A DNA stretch of 64,000 nucleotides from Phycicoccus duodecadis (lineage in GTDB: Bacteria > Actinomycetota > Actinomycetes > Actinomycetales > Dermatophilaceae): positions 3,436,353 to 3,500,352 of the forward strand of contig NZ_PJNE01000001.1 of the NCBI RefSeq assembly GCF_002846495.1, given 5' to 3'. The translations under genes and the position numbers were made by a program. A model generated the notes under the pieces. The model did no database searches. It was not told the origin of the DNA and was given only the letters and a program-made list of their open reading frames with translations. This document shows positions 12,706-21,618 of the stretch, in pieces. The first letter of the stretch is position 1. Each line of letters opens with the position of its first letter.

Positions 12706-14210
12706 GAGGACTCCTGTGGTTCAGAGGTGAGGTCGGTGGAAGCGGTGGCGGGCTCGGGCCGCGGGGACCCGCCCGGGGAGGCCCCGGTCGGCTGCGGGTC
12801 CTGGACGGCGAGGGCCTCGATGACCCCGGACAGCCGCCCGAGCTGAGCCGTGATCGCATCACGTCGCGCTGCGAGTGTATGCACCTCGGCGCGGGCGCGC
12901 TCGACCGCAGCGTGGGCCTCGGCCCGCACCGTGTCGGCGCGCAGGCGTGCCTCCTCCGAGGCCTGCACGATCTCGGCCCGGGCGCCGCGGTGGTACTCGT
13001 GCGCCTCCCGCTGCATCCGCTCGACGTCCTCGGCGGCGCGCTGGCGCACCAGGCGGGCGCCGTCCTCGGCCTCGGCCAGGCGGCGCTCGGCGCGCCGGGT
13101 CGACTCGACCTCCCGGCGGCGGGCCTCCTCGAGGAGCCGGTCGGACTCGGCCGTGGCGGCGGCCCGGGTGCGCTCGGCGTCGGCGCGGGCCTCGGCCAGC
13201 ACCGACGCGGCCTGCTCGCGCAGCCGGCGCGACTCGGCCTCGGCCTCCGCCAGCCGGTCGCGGGCCTTGGCGGTGGCGCTCCCGAGGAGGGTCTGGACCC
13301 GGTGTCGGTGGGTGCGGGCCCGGTCGGCGAGCTCCTGGTGGTGCTCGCGGGCGCGCCGCTCGCGTTCGGTCTCGGTGCGGTCGAGGATCTCGCGGACCGT
13401 TCCCTGTGCCCAGGTGAGGTGCTTGTCGGCGGCCTCGACGGTGGCGTGGGCCTCGATCTCGGCGTCGGTGACGATGCGGGCCGCGGCGGTGCGGGCGTCC
13501 TCGACCAGCAGGTCGGCCTCGACGCGGGCGCCGTTCTCGCGGGTCGTGAGGGCCGCCAGCCGGGAGGCGACCTCGGCCTCGGCCTCCTCGCGGTGGCGCG
13601 CCGCGTAGGTCTCGGCCTCGTCGCGCAGCCCGTGCAGCTCCTGCTCGGTCGACTCCCGCAGTGCGACGAGCTCGCCGGTGTGCCGCTCGTGCTCGTGGGT
13701 CCAGCGCTCCTGGTGGGCGCGCTCCTCGTCGGCGAGCCGCGCCATCGTGGTGTCGTGCTCGCCGCGGGCCGTGCCCAGCAGGGCCTCGGCGCGCTCCTGG
13801 GCGTCGGCCAGCAGGGCGGCGGCCTGGTCCTGGGCGATGTTGAGCGCCTCGTCGGTGGCCTTGGTGGCCCCGGCGCGCAGCTGTGCCGCCTGGTCGGCGG
13901 CGTCGGCCAGCATGATCTCGACCTCGGCACGGGTGTCGGCCAGGGTGCGCTCGGCCTCGGCCCGGCCGGCCTCGACGCGCGCCGAGAGGGTGGCGAGCTC
14001 GTGGGCGGCGGCGGCGGTCTCGTCACGTATCCGGGCCGCCTCGGCGCGAGCCTCGCGCAGCTCGCGACCCGCGTCCTCACGGAGCTGGTCGGCCAGGGTC
14101 TGGGCCCGGGTGAGCAGGCCCAGCGCCTCGTCGACGGGGCTCGCGGGCGGCGTCGGCGCACGGCCCGTCGTCGTCGGCTCACTGCTCGACCGGTCGGACA
14201 CGAGGCCCAT
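12702..14210 (-). CDS. Long coiled-coil protein, FilP/Scy-like
   Basis: About 502 residues from the ATG at 14210 (an upstream in-frame ATG at 14231 would add seven residues; GTG at 14201 is also possible). From about residue 30 to 450 it is one long Ala/Glu/Arg coiled coil with heptad character and no enzymatic motif. Near the C-terminus it carries ARRDAITAQL followed by a leucine-rich turn, the same block as in the DivIVA-domain protein downstream, so the two are probably paralogues or partners. No clear DivIVA N-terminus here. Divergent from metK; first gene of a three-gene coupled minus-strand operon. A filament or scaffold function is inferred from composition only. Confidence 0.72.
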   Translation of the reverse strand: MGLVSDRSSSEPTTTGRAPTPPASPVDEALGLLTRAQTLADQLREDAGRELREARAEAARIRDETAAAAHELATLSARVEAGRAEAERTLADTRAEVEIMLADAADQAAQLRAGATKATDEALNIAQDQAAALLADAQERAEALLGTARGEHDTTMARLADEERAHQERWTHEHERHTGELVALRESTEQELHGLRDEAETYAARHREEAEAEVASRLAALTTRENGARVEADLLVEDARTAAARIVTDAEIEAHATVEAADKHLTWAQGTVREILDRTETERERRAREHHQELADRARTHRHRVQTLLGSATAKARDRLAEAEAESRRLREQAASVLAEARADAERTRAAATAESDRLLEEARRREVESTRRAERRLAEAEDGARLVRQRAAEDVERMQREAHEYHRGARAEIVQASEEARLRADTVRAEAHAAVERARAEVHTLAARRDAITAQLGRLSGVIEALAVQDPQPTGASPGGSPRPEPATASTDLTSEPQESS

Positions 14211-14266
14211 GATTACAGAACGGCCCGCCACGTGCCGGACCAGAGGAAGCGGGTCTCACGCGGCAG

Positions 14267-14272
14267 GTAGAT
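14267..14272 (+). promoter_or_regulatory. Putative -10 element for metK
   Basis: TAGATT sits 56 bases before the metK GTG. The leader contains a short inverted repeat (CCACC at 14283-14287, GGTGG at 14297-14301) and a good ribosome site, GAAGGAG, at 14314-14320. I see no SAM riboswitch. Confidence 0.4.
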
Positions 14273-14327
14273 TGACGAGGTGCCACCACCGGTTCGCGGT
14301 GGATGTCGACCATGAAGGAGTTGCCGC

Positions 14328-15548
14328 GTGTCCGCACGCCTGTTCACGTCCGAGTCCGTCACCGAGGGCCACCCGGACAAGATCTGCGATCAGATCTCCG
14401 ACAGCATCCTCGACGCGCTCCTCGCCCAGGACCCGCACAGCCGGGTCGCGGTCGAGACGATGGTGACGACCGGTCTGGTCCACGTCGCCGGCGAGGTGAC
14501 CACCGAGGCGTACGTCGAGATCCCGCAGGTGGTCCGCGAGACGGTGCTCGGCATCGGCTACGACTCCTCGACCAAGGGCTTCGACGGCGCCTCGTGCGGC
14601 GTCGAGGTGTCGATCGGGCAGCAGAGCCCGGACATCGCCCAGGGGGTCGACACCGCGTTCGAGAACCGCACCGGCGGGGTCGACCCCAAGGACAAGCAGG
14701 GCGCCGGCGACCAGGGCCTGATGTTCGGCTACGCCTGCGAGGACACCGCCGAGCTCATGCCGCTGCCGATCTACCTCGCGCACCGGCTCTCGGAGCGCCT
14801 GACGGCCGTCCGCAAGAACGGCGAGCTGTCCTACCTGCGCCCCGACGGCAAGACCCAGGTCACCATCGCGTACGACGGCGACACCGCCGTCTCGCTCGAC
14901 GCCGTGGTGCTCTCGACCCAGCACGCCGACGACATCAGCCTCGACGGCCTGCTCGACCCCGACATCCGCAGCCACGTCATCGAGCCGGTCCTGGCCGAGC
15001 TCGCCGACTCCGGCACCCAGCTGCGCACCGACTCCTACACGACCTACATCAACCCCACCGGCAAGTTCGTCATCGGTGGCCCGATGGGCGACGCCGGCCT
15101 CACCGGCCGCAAGATCATCGTCGACACCTACGGCGGGATGGCGCGCCACGGTGGCGGCGCGTTCTCGGGCAAGGACCCCTCGAAGGTCGACCGCTCGGCC
15201 GCCTACGCGATGCGGTGGGTCGCCAAGAACGTCGTCGCGGCCGGCCTGGCCCGCCGCTGCGAGGTGCAGGTGGCCTACGCCATCGGCGTCGCCCAGCCCG
15301 TGGGGCTCTACGTCGAGACCTTCGGCACCGAGACCGCCCCGGTCGACAAGATCCAGGCGGCCATCCACCGCGTCTTCGACCTGCGCCCGCTCGCCATCCT
15401 CGAGGACCTCGACCTGCTGCGGCCCATCTACAAGCCGACCGCGGCGTACGGGCACTTCGGCCGCACGAGCGCCGCGGGCGTCGAGAACGCCTTCACCTGG
15501 GAGCGCACCGACCGCGTCGAGGCGCTCCAGCGCGCGGTGGCCGGCTGA
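14328..15548 (+). CDS. metK: S-adenosylmethionine synthetase
   Basis: Makes SAM from methionine and ATP; cytoplasmic tetramer. The 406-residue protein starts at GTG 14328, seven bases after a GAAGGAG ribosome site. N-terminal [20 protein letters not shown] is the methionine/metal site, and the P-loop-like [16 protein letters not shown] near residues 278-293 is the ATP/phosphate site. A strong hairpin follows 18 bases after the stop. Confidence 0.97.
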   Translation: MSARLFTSESVTEGHPDKICDQISDSILDALLAQDPHSRVAVETMVTTGLVHVAGEVTTEAYVEIPQVVRETVLGIGYDSSTKGFDGASCGVEVSIGQQSPDIAQGVDTAFENRTGGVDPKDKQGAGDQGLMFGYACEDTAELMPLPIYLAHRLSERLTAVRKNGELSYLRPDGKTQVTIAYDGDTAVSLDAVVLSTQHADDISLDGLLDPDIRSHVIEPVLAELADSGTQLRTDSYTTYINPTGKFVIGGPMGDAGLTGRKIIVDTYGGMARHGGGAFSGKDPSKVDRSAAYAMRWVAKNVVAAGLARRCEVQVAYAIGVAQPVGLYVETFGTETAPVDKIQAAIHRVFDLRPLAILEDLDLLRPIYKPTAAYGHFGRTSAAGVENAFTWERTDRVEALQRAVAG

Positions 15549-15566
15549 CCGGCCCGTCGTCCACAG

Positions 15567-15605
15567 GCGGAGCCCGCCGGCCCTTCCGGGGTCGGCGGGC
15601 TCCGC
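15567..15605 (+). terminator. Hairpin terminator after metK
   Basis: A perfect 13-base-pair inverted repeat, GCGGAGCCCGCCG at 15567-15579 and its complement at 15593-15605, with a 13-base loop and no T-run, as is common in high-GC actinobacteria. It ends one base before the TAGGTT that probably serves priA. Confidence 0.75.
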
Positions 15606-15611
15606 TAGGTT
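15606..15611 (+). promoter_or_regulatory. Leaderless -10 element of priA
   Basis: TAGGTT ends seven bases before the priA GTG, so transcription would begin at or next to the start codon. One of a dozen such sites in the window. Confidence 0.5.
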
Positions 15612-15618
15612 CGGGGCC

Positions 15619-17679
15619 GTGACGGGGAGTGCGGACGAGGGCCAGCAGCTGGCCCTCGGCGTCCCCGCCGCGCCCACGCCGGCCCCGCGGCGCCGGCCCG
15701 TGGGCGCCGACCCCACCACCGACGACCGGCCGGTGGCCCTGGTCCAGGTCGACACCGGCCTGGCCCACCTCGACCGGCCCTTCGAGTACACGGTGCCCGA
15801 GTCGGCCGCCGCCGCTGCCGAGCCCGGGGTGCGGGTGAAGGTGCGCTTCGCCGGGCAGGACCTCGACGGCTGGGTCCTCGAGCGCCGCGACGCCGCCGAC
15901 CACGCGGGCCGCCTCTCGCCGCTGCGCCGGGTGGTCTCGCCCGAGCCGGTGCTCACCCCCGAGGTGCTGCGCGCGGCGCGGGCGGTGGCCGCCCGCTACG
16001 CGGGGACCCTCGGCGACGTCCTGCGGCTCGCGGTGCCTCCGCGCCACGCCCGGGCCGAGCAGGCGCTGCCCCCCGAGCCGCCCGAGCACCCGCCCCTCCC
16101 CGAGCACGAGCCCCGAGCCTGGCTCCCGTACCCCGCAGGGCCGGCCTTCCTGACCCACCTGCGCGGTGGGGGCGCTCCCCGGGCCTCGGTGCTGGCGCTG
16201 CCCACCGTCGCGCCGGATGCCGCGTGGCCCGCGCTGGTGGCCGAAGCGGCCCGGGCCTGCGTCGAGGCCGGGCGCGGGGCCGTCGTGGTCGTGCCGGACC
16301 ACCGCGACGTACGGCGGGTCGAGGCGGCCCTGCTGGCCGTCCTCGGTCCGGGGCGCCACGTCCGGCTCACCGCCGACCAGGGGCCGCAGGCGCGTTACAC
16401 CGCCTACCTCAAGGCGCGGCGCGGCCACGTACCGGTGGTGGTCGGCACCCGGGCGGCCGCCTTCGCGCCGGTGCACGACCTCGGCCTGGTCGTGTGGTGG
16501 GACGACGGCGACGACCTGCTCGAGGAGCCGCGGGCGCCCTACCCGCACGTGCGCGAGGTCCTGCTGGCGCGCGCCGAGCAGGAGGGGGCGGCCGTCCTCA
16601 CCGCCGGCCTCACCCGCTCGGTCGCCGTGGCCGACCTCGTGGCGCGTGACGTGCTGAAGGCCGTCGACGCCCCGCGAACCGCCGTGCGTGGGGCGGTGGC
16701 GGCGGTCCGCGTGGCCGGTGAGGGCACCGACGTCGAGCGCGATCCCGCCGCGGCCGCCGCGCACCTGCCGAGCGTGGGATGGCGGCTGGCCAAGGAGGCC
16801 CTGGCGTCGGGGCCGGTGCTGGTGCAGGTGCCGCGCCGGGGGTACCTGCCGTCGCTGTCCTGCCAGGACTGCCGCCGGCCGGCCCGGTGCGTCGTGTGCG
16901 CCGGCCCGCTGGCGCTGGCCGGCCCCGCCGGGCCGCCGGCCTGCCGCTGGTGCGGGCGGGTCGAGACGGCGTTCTCGTGCCCCGCGTGCTCGGGGACGCG
17001 GCTGCGCTCGTCGGTGGTGGGGGCGCGCCGCACCGCCGAGGAGCTGGGGCGCGCGTTCCCGGGGGTGCCGGTCGAGCGCTCGGGAGCCGGCACCGTGCTC
17101 GACGCGGTGGCCGGCGGGCCGCGCCTGGTCGTCTCCACGCCCGGGGCCGAGCCGGTGGCCGACGGCGGCTACGCGGCGGCCCTCCTGCTCGACGCGTGGG
17201 CCCTGCTCGACCGCCCCACGCTCGACGCCGGCGAGGAGGCCCTGCGCCGCTGGTGCGCGGCCGTGGCCCTGGTGCGCCCGGCCGCCGAGGGCGGGCGCGT
17301 CGTCCTGGCCGGAGCCCCCACCCACGTGTCGGTCCCGGCCGTCGAGGCGCTCGTGCGCTGGGACCCCGCCTGGTTCGCCGGCCGCGAGCTCGACGAGCGG
17401 CGCGAGCTGTCGCTGCCGCCCACCGCGCGCCTGGCCGCGCTCACCGGGTCGCGAGCGGCCGTGGCGGCGGCCCTGGCCGAGCTCGAGCCCCTCGTGCCGG
17501 CCTCCGTGCTCGGCCCGCTGCCGCAGGCCGGCGACCGCTGGCGGGCCCTGCTCACCGCCACGGTCGAGGACGGCGCCGTCCTCGCGCGCGAGCTCGCTGC
17601 CCTCAAGGCCCGGGCCTCGGCCCGCAAGGAGCCCGACCCCGTCACCGTGCGGGTCGACCCCCGCGACCCCGCCTCCTGA
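15619..17679 (+). CDS. priA: Primosomal protein N' (PriA), actinobacterial helicase-degenerate type
   Basis: Replication-restart protein that recognises stalled forks. I start it at the GTG at 15619, seven bases after a TAGGTT box, giving 686 residues; the longer open frame upstream overlaps metK and the terminator. The N-terminal DNA-binding domain begins at VALVQVDTGLAHLDRPFEYTVP. The zinc region near residues 415-460 has four CxxC pairs (CQDC, CVVC, CRWC, CPAC). No Walker A GxGKT or DEAH box is present where the helicase core should be, as is usual for actinobacterial PriA, so it probably acts as an assembly factor, not an ATP-driven helicase. Confidence 0.9.
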   Translation: MTGSADEGQQLALGVPAAPTPAPRRRPVGADPTTDDRPVALVQVDTGLAHLDRPFEYTVPESAAAAAEPGVRVKVRFAGQDLDGWVLERRDAADHAGRLSPLRRVVSPEPVLTPEVLRAARAVAARYAGTLGDVLRLAVPPRHARAEQALPPEPPEHPPLPEHEPRAWLPYPAGPAFLTHLRGGGAPRASVLALPTVAPDAAWPALVAEAARACVEAGRGAVVVVPDHRDVRRVEAALLAVLGPGRHVRLTADQGPQARYTAYLKARRGHVPVVVGTRAAAFAPVHDLGLVVWWDDGDDLLEEPRAPYPHVREVLLARAEQEGAAVLTAGLTRSVAVADLVARDVLKAVDAPRTAVRGAVAAVRVAGEGTDVERDPAAAAAHLPSVGWRLAKEALASGPVLVQVPRRGYLPSLSCQDCRRPARCVVCAGPLALAGPAGPPACRWCGRVETAFSCPACSGTRLRSSVVGARRTAEELGRAFPGVPVERSGAGTVLDAVAGGPRLVVSTPGAEPVADGGYAAALLLDAWALLDRPTLDAGEEALRRWCAAVALVRPAAEGGRVVLAGAPTHVSVPAVEALVRWDPAWFAGRELDERRELSLPPTARLAALTGSRAAVAAALAELEPLVPASVLGPLPQAGDRWRALLTATVEDGAVLARELAALKARASARKEPDPVTVRVDPRDPAS

Positions 17680-17688
17680 GGCGGGGTC
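17665..17688 (+). terminator. Hairpin terminator overlapping the priA stop codon
   Basis: GACCCCGCC at 17665-17673 pairs perfectly with GGCGGGGTC at 17680-17688 around a six-base loop that holds the priA stop. No T-run. The fmt -10 box follows 12 bases later. Confidence 0.6.
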
Positions 17689-17700
17689 CCGGGGCGCACC

Positions 17701-17706
17701 TAGACT
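17701..17706 (+). promoter_or_regulatory. Leaderless -10 element of fmt
   Basis: TAGACT ends six bases before the fmt GTG. Confidence 0.5.
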
Positions 17707-17712
17707 CGCCGG

Positions 17713-18651
17713 GTGCGTCTCGTCCTGGCCGGTACCCCCGACACCGCGGTCCCGTCGCTGCGCGCCCTGCTGGCCTCGCGCCACGAGGTCGTGGCCGTCG
17801 TCACCCGCCCGGACGCCCGCGCCGGTCGGGGCCGCTCACTGGTGGCCTCGCCGGTCAAGCAGGTCGCGCTCGAGCACGGCCTCGAGGTGCTGACGCCCGA
17901 CCGGCCGCGCGACCCGGAGTTCCTCGACCGGCTGCGGGCCATCGCCCCCGACTGTTGCCCGGTGGTCGCCTACGGGGCGCTGCTGCCGCGGGTCGCGCTC
18001 GACGTCCCCGTCCACGGCTGGGTCAACCTGCACTTCTCGCTGCTGCCCGCGTGGCGGGGGGCCGCACCGGTGCAGCGGGCCCTGATGGCGGGCGACGAGC
18101 TCACCGGCGCCAGCACCTTCGTCATCGAGGAGGGTCTCGACACCGGCCCCGTGCTCGGCGCCGTCACCGAGACCGTCCGCCCCGACGACACCGCCGGCAC
18201 GCTGCTGGCCCGCTTGGCCGACACCGGCGCCGGGCTGCTGGTGGCCACCATGGACGGGCTCGAGGAGGGCTCGCTGGTCGCGGTGCCCCAGCCTGCCGAC
18301 GGGGTCAGCCACGCGCCCAAGCTGACGACCGAGGAGGCCGCGGTCCGCTGGGCGCTCCCGGCGCACGTCGTCGACCGGCAGGTCCGCGGCTGCACCCCGA
18401 ACCCCGGGGCCTGGAGCACGTTCCGTGGCGAGCGGCTGGGCATCGGGCCGTTCGCGTCCGTCACCGCGCCGCCGGACGACGGGCCCGCGCTCGCGCCCGG
18501 CGCCGTCCGCGCCACCAAGCGTGCGGTGCTGGTGGGTACCGCCTCCGGCCCGGTCGTCCTGGGCGAGGTGCGGCCGGCCGGCAAGAAGGGGATGGCCGCG
18601 GCCGACTGGGCCCGGGGCGTGCGCGTCGCCGAGGGCGAGACCCTGGGCTGA
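17713..18651 (+). CDS. fmt: Methionyl-tRNA formyltransferase
   Basis: Formylates initiator Met-tRNA using 10-formyl-tetrahydrofolate. The 312-residue protein starts with GTG at 17713 ([19 protein letters not shown]). The folate-site signature is [18 protein letters not shown] near residues 108-125, including the catalytic His and following residues; the C-terminal OB-like domain starts near 210. Convergent with the next gene, only ten bases between the two stops. Confidence 0.96.
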   Translation: MRLVLAGTPDTAVPSLRALLASRHEVVAVVTRPDARAGRGRSLVASPVKQVALEHGLEVLTPDRPRDPEFLDRLRAIAPDCCPVVAYGALLPRVALDVPVHGWVNLHFSLLPAWRGAAPVQRALMAGDELTGASTFVIEEGLDTGPVLGAVTETVRPDDTAGTLLARLADTGAGLLVATMDGLEEGSLVAVPQPADGVSHAPKLTTEEAAVRWALPAHVVDRQVRGCTPNPGAWSTFRGERLGIGPFASVTAPPDDGPALAPGAVRATKRAVLVGTASGPVVLGEVRPAGKKGMAAADWARGVRVAEGETLG

Positions 18652-18661
18652 GGCGCGCGCG

Positions 18662-19336
18662 TCACTCGCCCGGCAGTGGTTCCGCGGGGAGGGGACCGAG
18701 CCCGCTGAACGCTGCCAGGTAGGGCTGCACGTCACCGCGGGCGACCCAGCTCCGCAGCTGGGCCTCGGTGCGGCGGGCGGTGAGGGCCCGGAAGAGGTCG
18801 AACCCGGAGGCCTGCAGCACCGTCGCCGCGTCGTCGTCGGTCCCGTGGGACACCCAGCGGCGGTCGCCGGCGTCGAGCAGCACCGGGGGGAGGTCGGCGA
18901 CGGCGGCGCGCCAGCGCCCCAGCATCCGCTCACGGACGGCGTCGAGCCCGGGGGTGTCGCGGGCGCCGGGCATGCGGAGCGCTCCCCGGAGGTCCTGTTC
19001 GTGGATGACGACGTCGCCCAGTGGGCGGGTGCCGTTCAGGCGCATCCAGTCGACGAGGTCGGGGGCCAGCGAGCGCCACTCGCGCACCAGCGCGGAGGCA
19101 GGGCGGCCGCGCCGCGCCTCGACCTGGGCCTGGGTCCAGGTGGCGTTGTGGTCGTCGGGCTCGTCGCCGGCGAGCACGTCGGCGCCCAGGCCGACCATGT
19201 GCGACAGCAGGTCGCGGGCGGTCCACGCCGGGGTCGCCGGCACGGTGAACTCCATCGCGTCGTCGCCGGCGTCGAGGACGAGGGTGCAGACGCGGTCGTG
19301 CGCGCGCCGCCACTCGCTGATGTCGTCCGGTGCCAT
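18662..19336 (-). CDS. Maleylpyruvate isomerase-family (mycothiol/DinB-fold) protein
   Basis: A 224-residue protein of the MDMPI N-terminal/TIGR03083 type. The four-helix DinB-like part has TPAWTARDLLSHMVGLGADV near residues 35-54, where the histidine is one metal ligand, and VVIHEQDLRGALRMPG near residues 109-124, with the second histidine and the conserved DLR. Members include mycothiol-dependent isomerases, but most, like this one, have no assigned substrate. The C-terminal part resembles an SCP-2-like or unknown domain. It is the only minus-strand gene between metK and the HNH gene, and sits between fmt and rsmB, which are normally adjacent, suggesting an insertion. Confidence 0.8.
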   Translation of the reverse strand: MAPDDISEWRRAHDRVCTLVLDAGDDAMEFTVPATPAWTARDLLSHMVGLGADVLAGDEPDDHNATWTQAQVEARRGRPASALVREWRSLAPDLVDWMRLNGTRPLGDVVIHEQDLRGALRMPGARDTPGLDAVRERMLGRWRAAVADLPPVLLDAGDRRWVSHGTDDDAATVLQASGFDLFRALTARRTEAQLRSWVARGDVQPYLAAFSGLGPLPAEPLPGE

Positions 19337-19429
19337 GACGGCATCTCAGCACATCAGCGGCCCCGGTGGCGGCTGGGGCCGCCGGCCGGTCGCCGGTGAG
19401 GCGGGTGGGACGGGCGGGCCGCTGACCGT

Positions 19430-19435
19430 TAGCCT
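19430..19435 (+). promoter_or_regulatory. Leaderless -10 element of rsmB
   Basis: TAGCCT ends six bases before the rsmB GTG, inside the 105-base divergent gap shared with the mycothiol-family gene. Confidence 0.5.
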
Positions 19436-19441
19436 CGGCGG

Positions 19442-20929
19442 GTGCCCGACCGCCCCGACCGACCCACCGGCGGCGGCCCGCGCCGCCGCTCCGTCACCAC
19501 CCCGGCGCAGCGGACCCGCCGCGCCGAGCCGACCCGCTTCGCCGCCTTCCAGCTGCTGCGGGCGGTCGCCGACGGGGCCTACGCCAACCTCGAGATGCCC
19601 CGGATCATCCGCCAGCGCGCGCTCGGCCCCCGGGACGCCGCCTTCGCCACCGAGCTCGCGTTCGGCACGGTCCGCTGGCAGGGGCTCTACGACGCCGTCA
19701 TCGCCGTGGCCGCCGACCGCCCGGTCGAGCGCATCGACCCCGAGATCCTCGACGTGCTGCGGCTCGGGGTGCACCAGCTGCTCGGGATGCGGGTCCCCGC
19801 TCACGCCGCCGCCGACCAGACCGTCGGGCTGGCGCGCACCGTGGTCGGGCAGGGCGCGTCGGGGCTGGTCAACGCCGTGCTGCGCCGCACCAGCGAGCGC
19901 TCGCTCGAGGAGTGGACCGAGGCCGTGACGCCCGCGGGCGGGGGAGTGCCGGCACTGGCCGTGCGCCACTCGCACCCCGAGTGGGTGGTCACCGCCATCC
20001 GGGCCGCCCTGCTGGGTCACGCCCGTGCCACCGCCGACACCGTCGACGCCGAGCTCTCGGCCCTGCTGGCCGCCGACAACGTCCCCCCGCAGGTGCACCT
20101 GGTGGCCCGCCCCGGGCTGGTCGGGGTCGACGAGCTCGCGGCCGACGCCGACGCCGAGCCGAGCCCGGCCTCGGCCGTCGGTGTGCGGCTGCGCAGCGGT
20201 GACCCCGGGCGCATCGCCGCCGTCCGCGACGGCCGCGCGGCCGTGCAGGACGAGGGCTCGCAGCACGTGGCGCTGGCGCTCGCGGCCGTCGAGGTGGGGC
20301 CCGAGGTCCCCGCCCGCTGGCTCGACATGTGCGCCGGGCCCGGGGGCAAGGCAGGGGTGCTCGCGGCCCTCGCGCTGGAGGCCGGCGCCGACCTGACCGC
20401 GGTCGAGGTCACCCCCCATCGGGCCGCCCTGGTGCGCTCGACCCTGACCCGCCTCACCGCGCGTGCCGAGGCCGCTGGACGCTCGGTCGAGGTCCGCACC
20501 GCCGACGGCCGCGAGATCGGCGACGACGAGCCGGGCCGCTACGGGAGGGTGCTGGTCGACGCCCCGTGCACCGGGCTGGGGGCGCTGCGCCGCCGCCCCG
20601 AGGCGCGCTGGCGCCGGCAGCCCGCCGACCTCGCGACCCTCGGCCCGCTGCAGCGCGCGCTGCTCGCCTCGGCCCTCGACGCCGTGGCGCCCGGCGGGGT
20701 CGTCGCGTACTCCACCTGCAGCCCGCACGTGGCCGAGACCCGGTTCGTGGTCTCCGACGTCCTCAAGAAGCGCGACGACGTCGAGGTGGTCGACGCGCGT
20801 CCGTACCTGCGCGACGCCGCGGGCGAGCAGCTGCCCGAGCTGGGCGACGGCCCGTACGTGCAGCTCTGGCCGCACGTGCACGGCACCGACGCGATGTTCC
20901 TGGCCCTGCTGCGCAAGCGTCCGTCCTGA
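19442..20929 (+). CDS. rsmB: 16S rRNA (cytosine-967-C5)-methyltransferase
   Basis: Methylates cytosine 967 of 16S rRNA with SAM. The 495-residue protein has an N-terminal NusB-like RNA-binding domain (about residues 28-160, RFAAFQLLRAVADGAYANL), then a Rossmann methyltransferase domain with DMCAGPGGKAG as SAM motif I. Both catalytic cysteines of the Fmu/Sun family are visible: DAPCTGLG and YSTCSPH. Start is a GTG directly after a TAGCCT box. Followed at 30 bases by rpe. Confidence 0.94.
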   Translation: MPDRPDRPTGGGPRRRSVTTPAQRTRRAEPTRFAAFQLLRAVADGAYANLEMPRIIRQRALGPRDAAFATELAFGTVRWQGLYDAVIAVAADRPVERIDPEILDVLRLGVHQLLGMRVPAHAAADQTVGLARTVVGQGASGLVNAVLRRTSERSLEEWTEAVTPAGGGVPALAVRHSHPEWVVTAIRAALLGHARATADTVDAELSALLAADNVPPQVHLVARPGLVGVDELAADADAEPSPASAVGVRLRSGDPGRIAAVRDGRAAVQDEGSQHVALALAAVEVGPEVPARWLDMCAGPGGKAGVLAALALEAGADLTAVEVTPHRAALVRSTLTRLTARAEAAGRSVEVRTADGREIGDDEPGRYGRVLVDAPCTGLGALRRRPEARWRRQPADLATLGPLQRALLASALDAVAPGGVVAYSTCSPHVAETRFVVSDVLKKRDDVEVVDARPYLRDAAGEQLPELGDGPYVQLWPHVHGTDAMFLALLRKRPS

Positions 20930-20946
20930 CCGCGCACGCATCTCGC

Positions 20947-20952
20947 TAGGGT
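20947..20952 (+). promoter_or_regulatory. Leaderless -10 element of rpe
   Basis: TAGGGT ends seven bases before the GTG at 20960. It overlaps the alternative GTG at 20951, which argues for the downstream start. Confidence 0.5.
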
Positions 20953-20959
20953 GGCGCCC

Positions 20960-21616
20960 GTGCAGATCTCGCCCTCGATCCTGGCCTCCGACTTCGCGAA
21001 CCTCCAGTCCGAGCTCGAGGCCATCGCCACGGCCGACTGGGCCCACGTCGACGTCATGGACAACCACTTCGTCCCCAACCTGACCCTGGGGCTGCCGGTG
21101 GTCGAGGCGCTGCTGAAGGTCTCGCCCGTCCCCCTCGACTGCCACCTGATGATCGACGACCCCGACCGCTGGGCGCCCGGCTACGCCGAGGCCGGCGCGG
21201 GGTCGGTCACCTTCCACGTCGAGGCCGCCGCCGACCCCGTGGCCACCGCCCGCGCCATCCGGGCGGCCGGGGCGCGGGCAGCGTTCGCCGTCAAGCCCGG
21301 CACCGACTTCGCGCCCTACGAGGAGCTGCTGCCCGAGGTCGACATGGTCCTGGTCATGACGGTCGAGCCCGGCTTCGGCGGCCAGTCGTTCATGGCCGAC
21401 CAGATGCCCAAGGTGCGCCAGGTCCGCGAGGCCGTCCGGCGGCACGGCGGCGAGATCTGGGTGCAGGTCGACGGCGGGGTCGCCGCCGACACCATCGAGC
21501 AGTGTGCCGAGGCGGGAGCCGACGTCTTCGTCGCCGGGTCGGCGGTCTACGGCAAGGACTCGGTCCCGGACGCCATCGCGGACCTGCGGGCCCTGGCCCT
21601 GCGGCACCGGCACTGA
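20960..21616 (+). CDS. rpe: Ribulose-phosphate 3-epimerase
   Basis: Interconverts ribulose 5-phosphate and xylulose 5-phosphate in the pentose phosphate pathway. The 218-residue TIM barrel starts [12 protein letters not shown]; the alternative GTG at 20951 would add three residues but overlaps the probable -10 box. Metal ligands are seen in [12 protein letters not shown] (His and Asp) and DCHLMIDDP, with [13 protein letters not shown] and VDGGV as the phosphate and catalytic regions. The product pathway feeds ribulose 5-phosphate to the riboflavin genes downstream, a common grouping in actinobacteria. Confidence 0.95.
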   Translation: MQISPSILASDFANLQSELEAIATADWAHVDVMDNHFVPNLTLGLPVVEALLKVSPVPLDCHLMIDDPDRWAPGYAEAGAGSVTFHVEAAADPVATARAIRAAGARAAFAVKPGTDFAPYEELLPEVDMVLVMTVEPGFGGQSFMADQMPKVRQVREAVRRHGGEIWVQVDGGVAADTIEQCAEAGADVFVAGSAVYGKDSVPDAIADLRALALRHRH

Positions 21617-21618
21617 CC

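Noticed and set aside
12879..14270. Open frames on the plus strand over the coiled-coil genes
   Set aside because: The minus-strand proteins have heptad coiled-coil structure, coupled overlaps and a DivIVA motif; the plus frames are Gly/Leu/Val-rich shadows.
14211..14327. SAM riboswitch before metK
   Set aside because: Leader is too short, and none of the conserved SAM aptamer blocks is visible.
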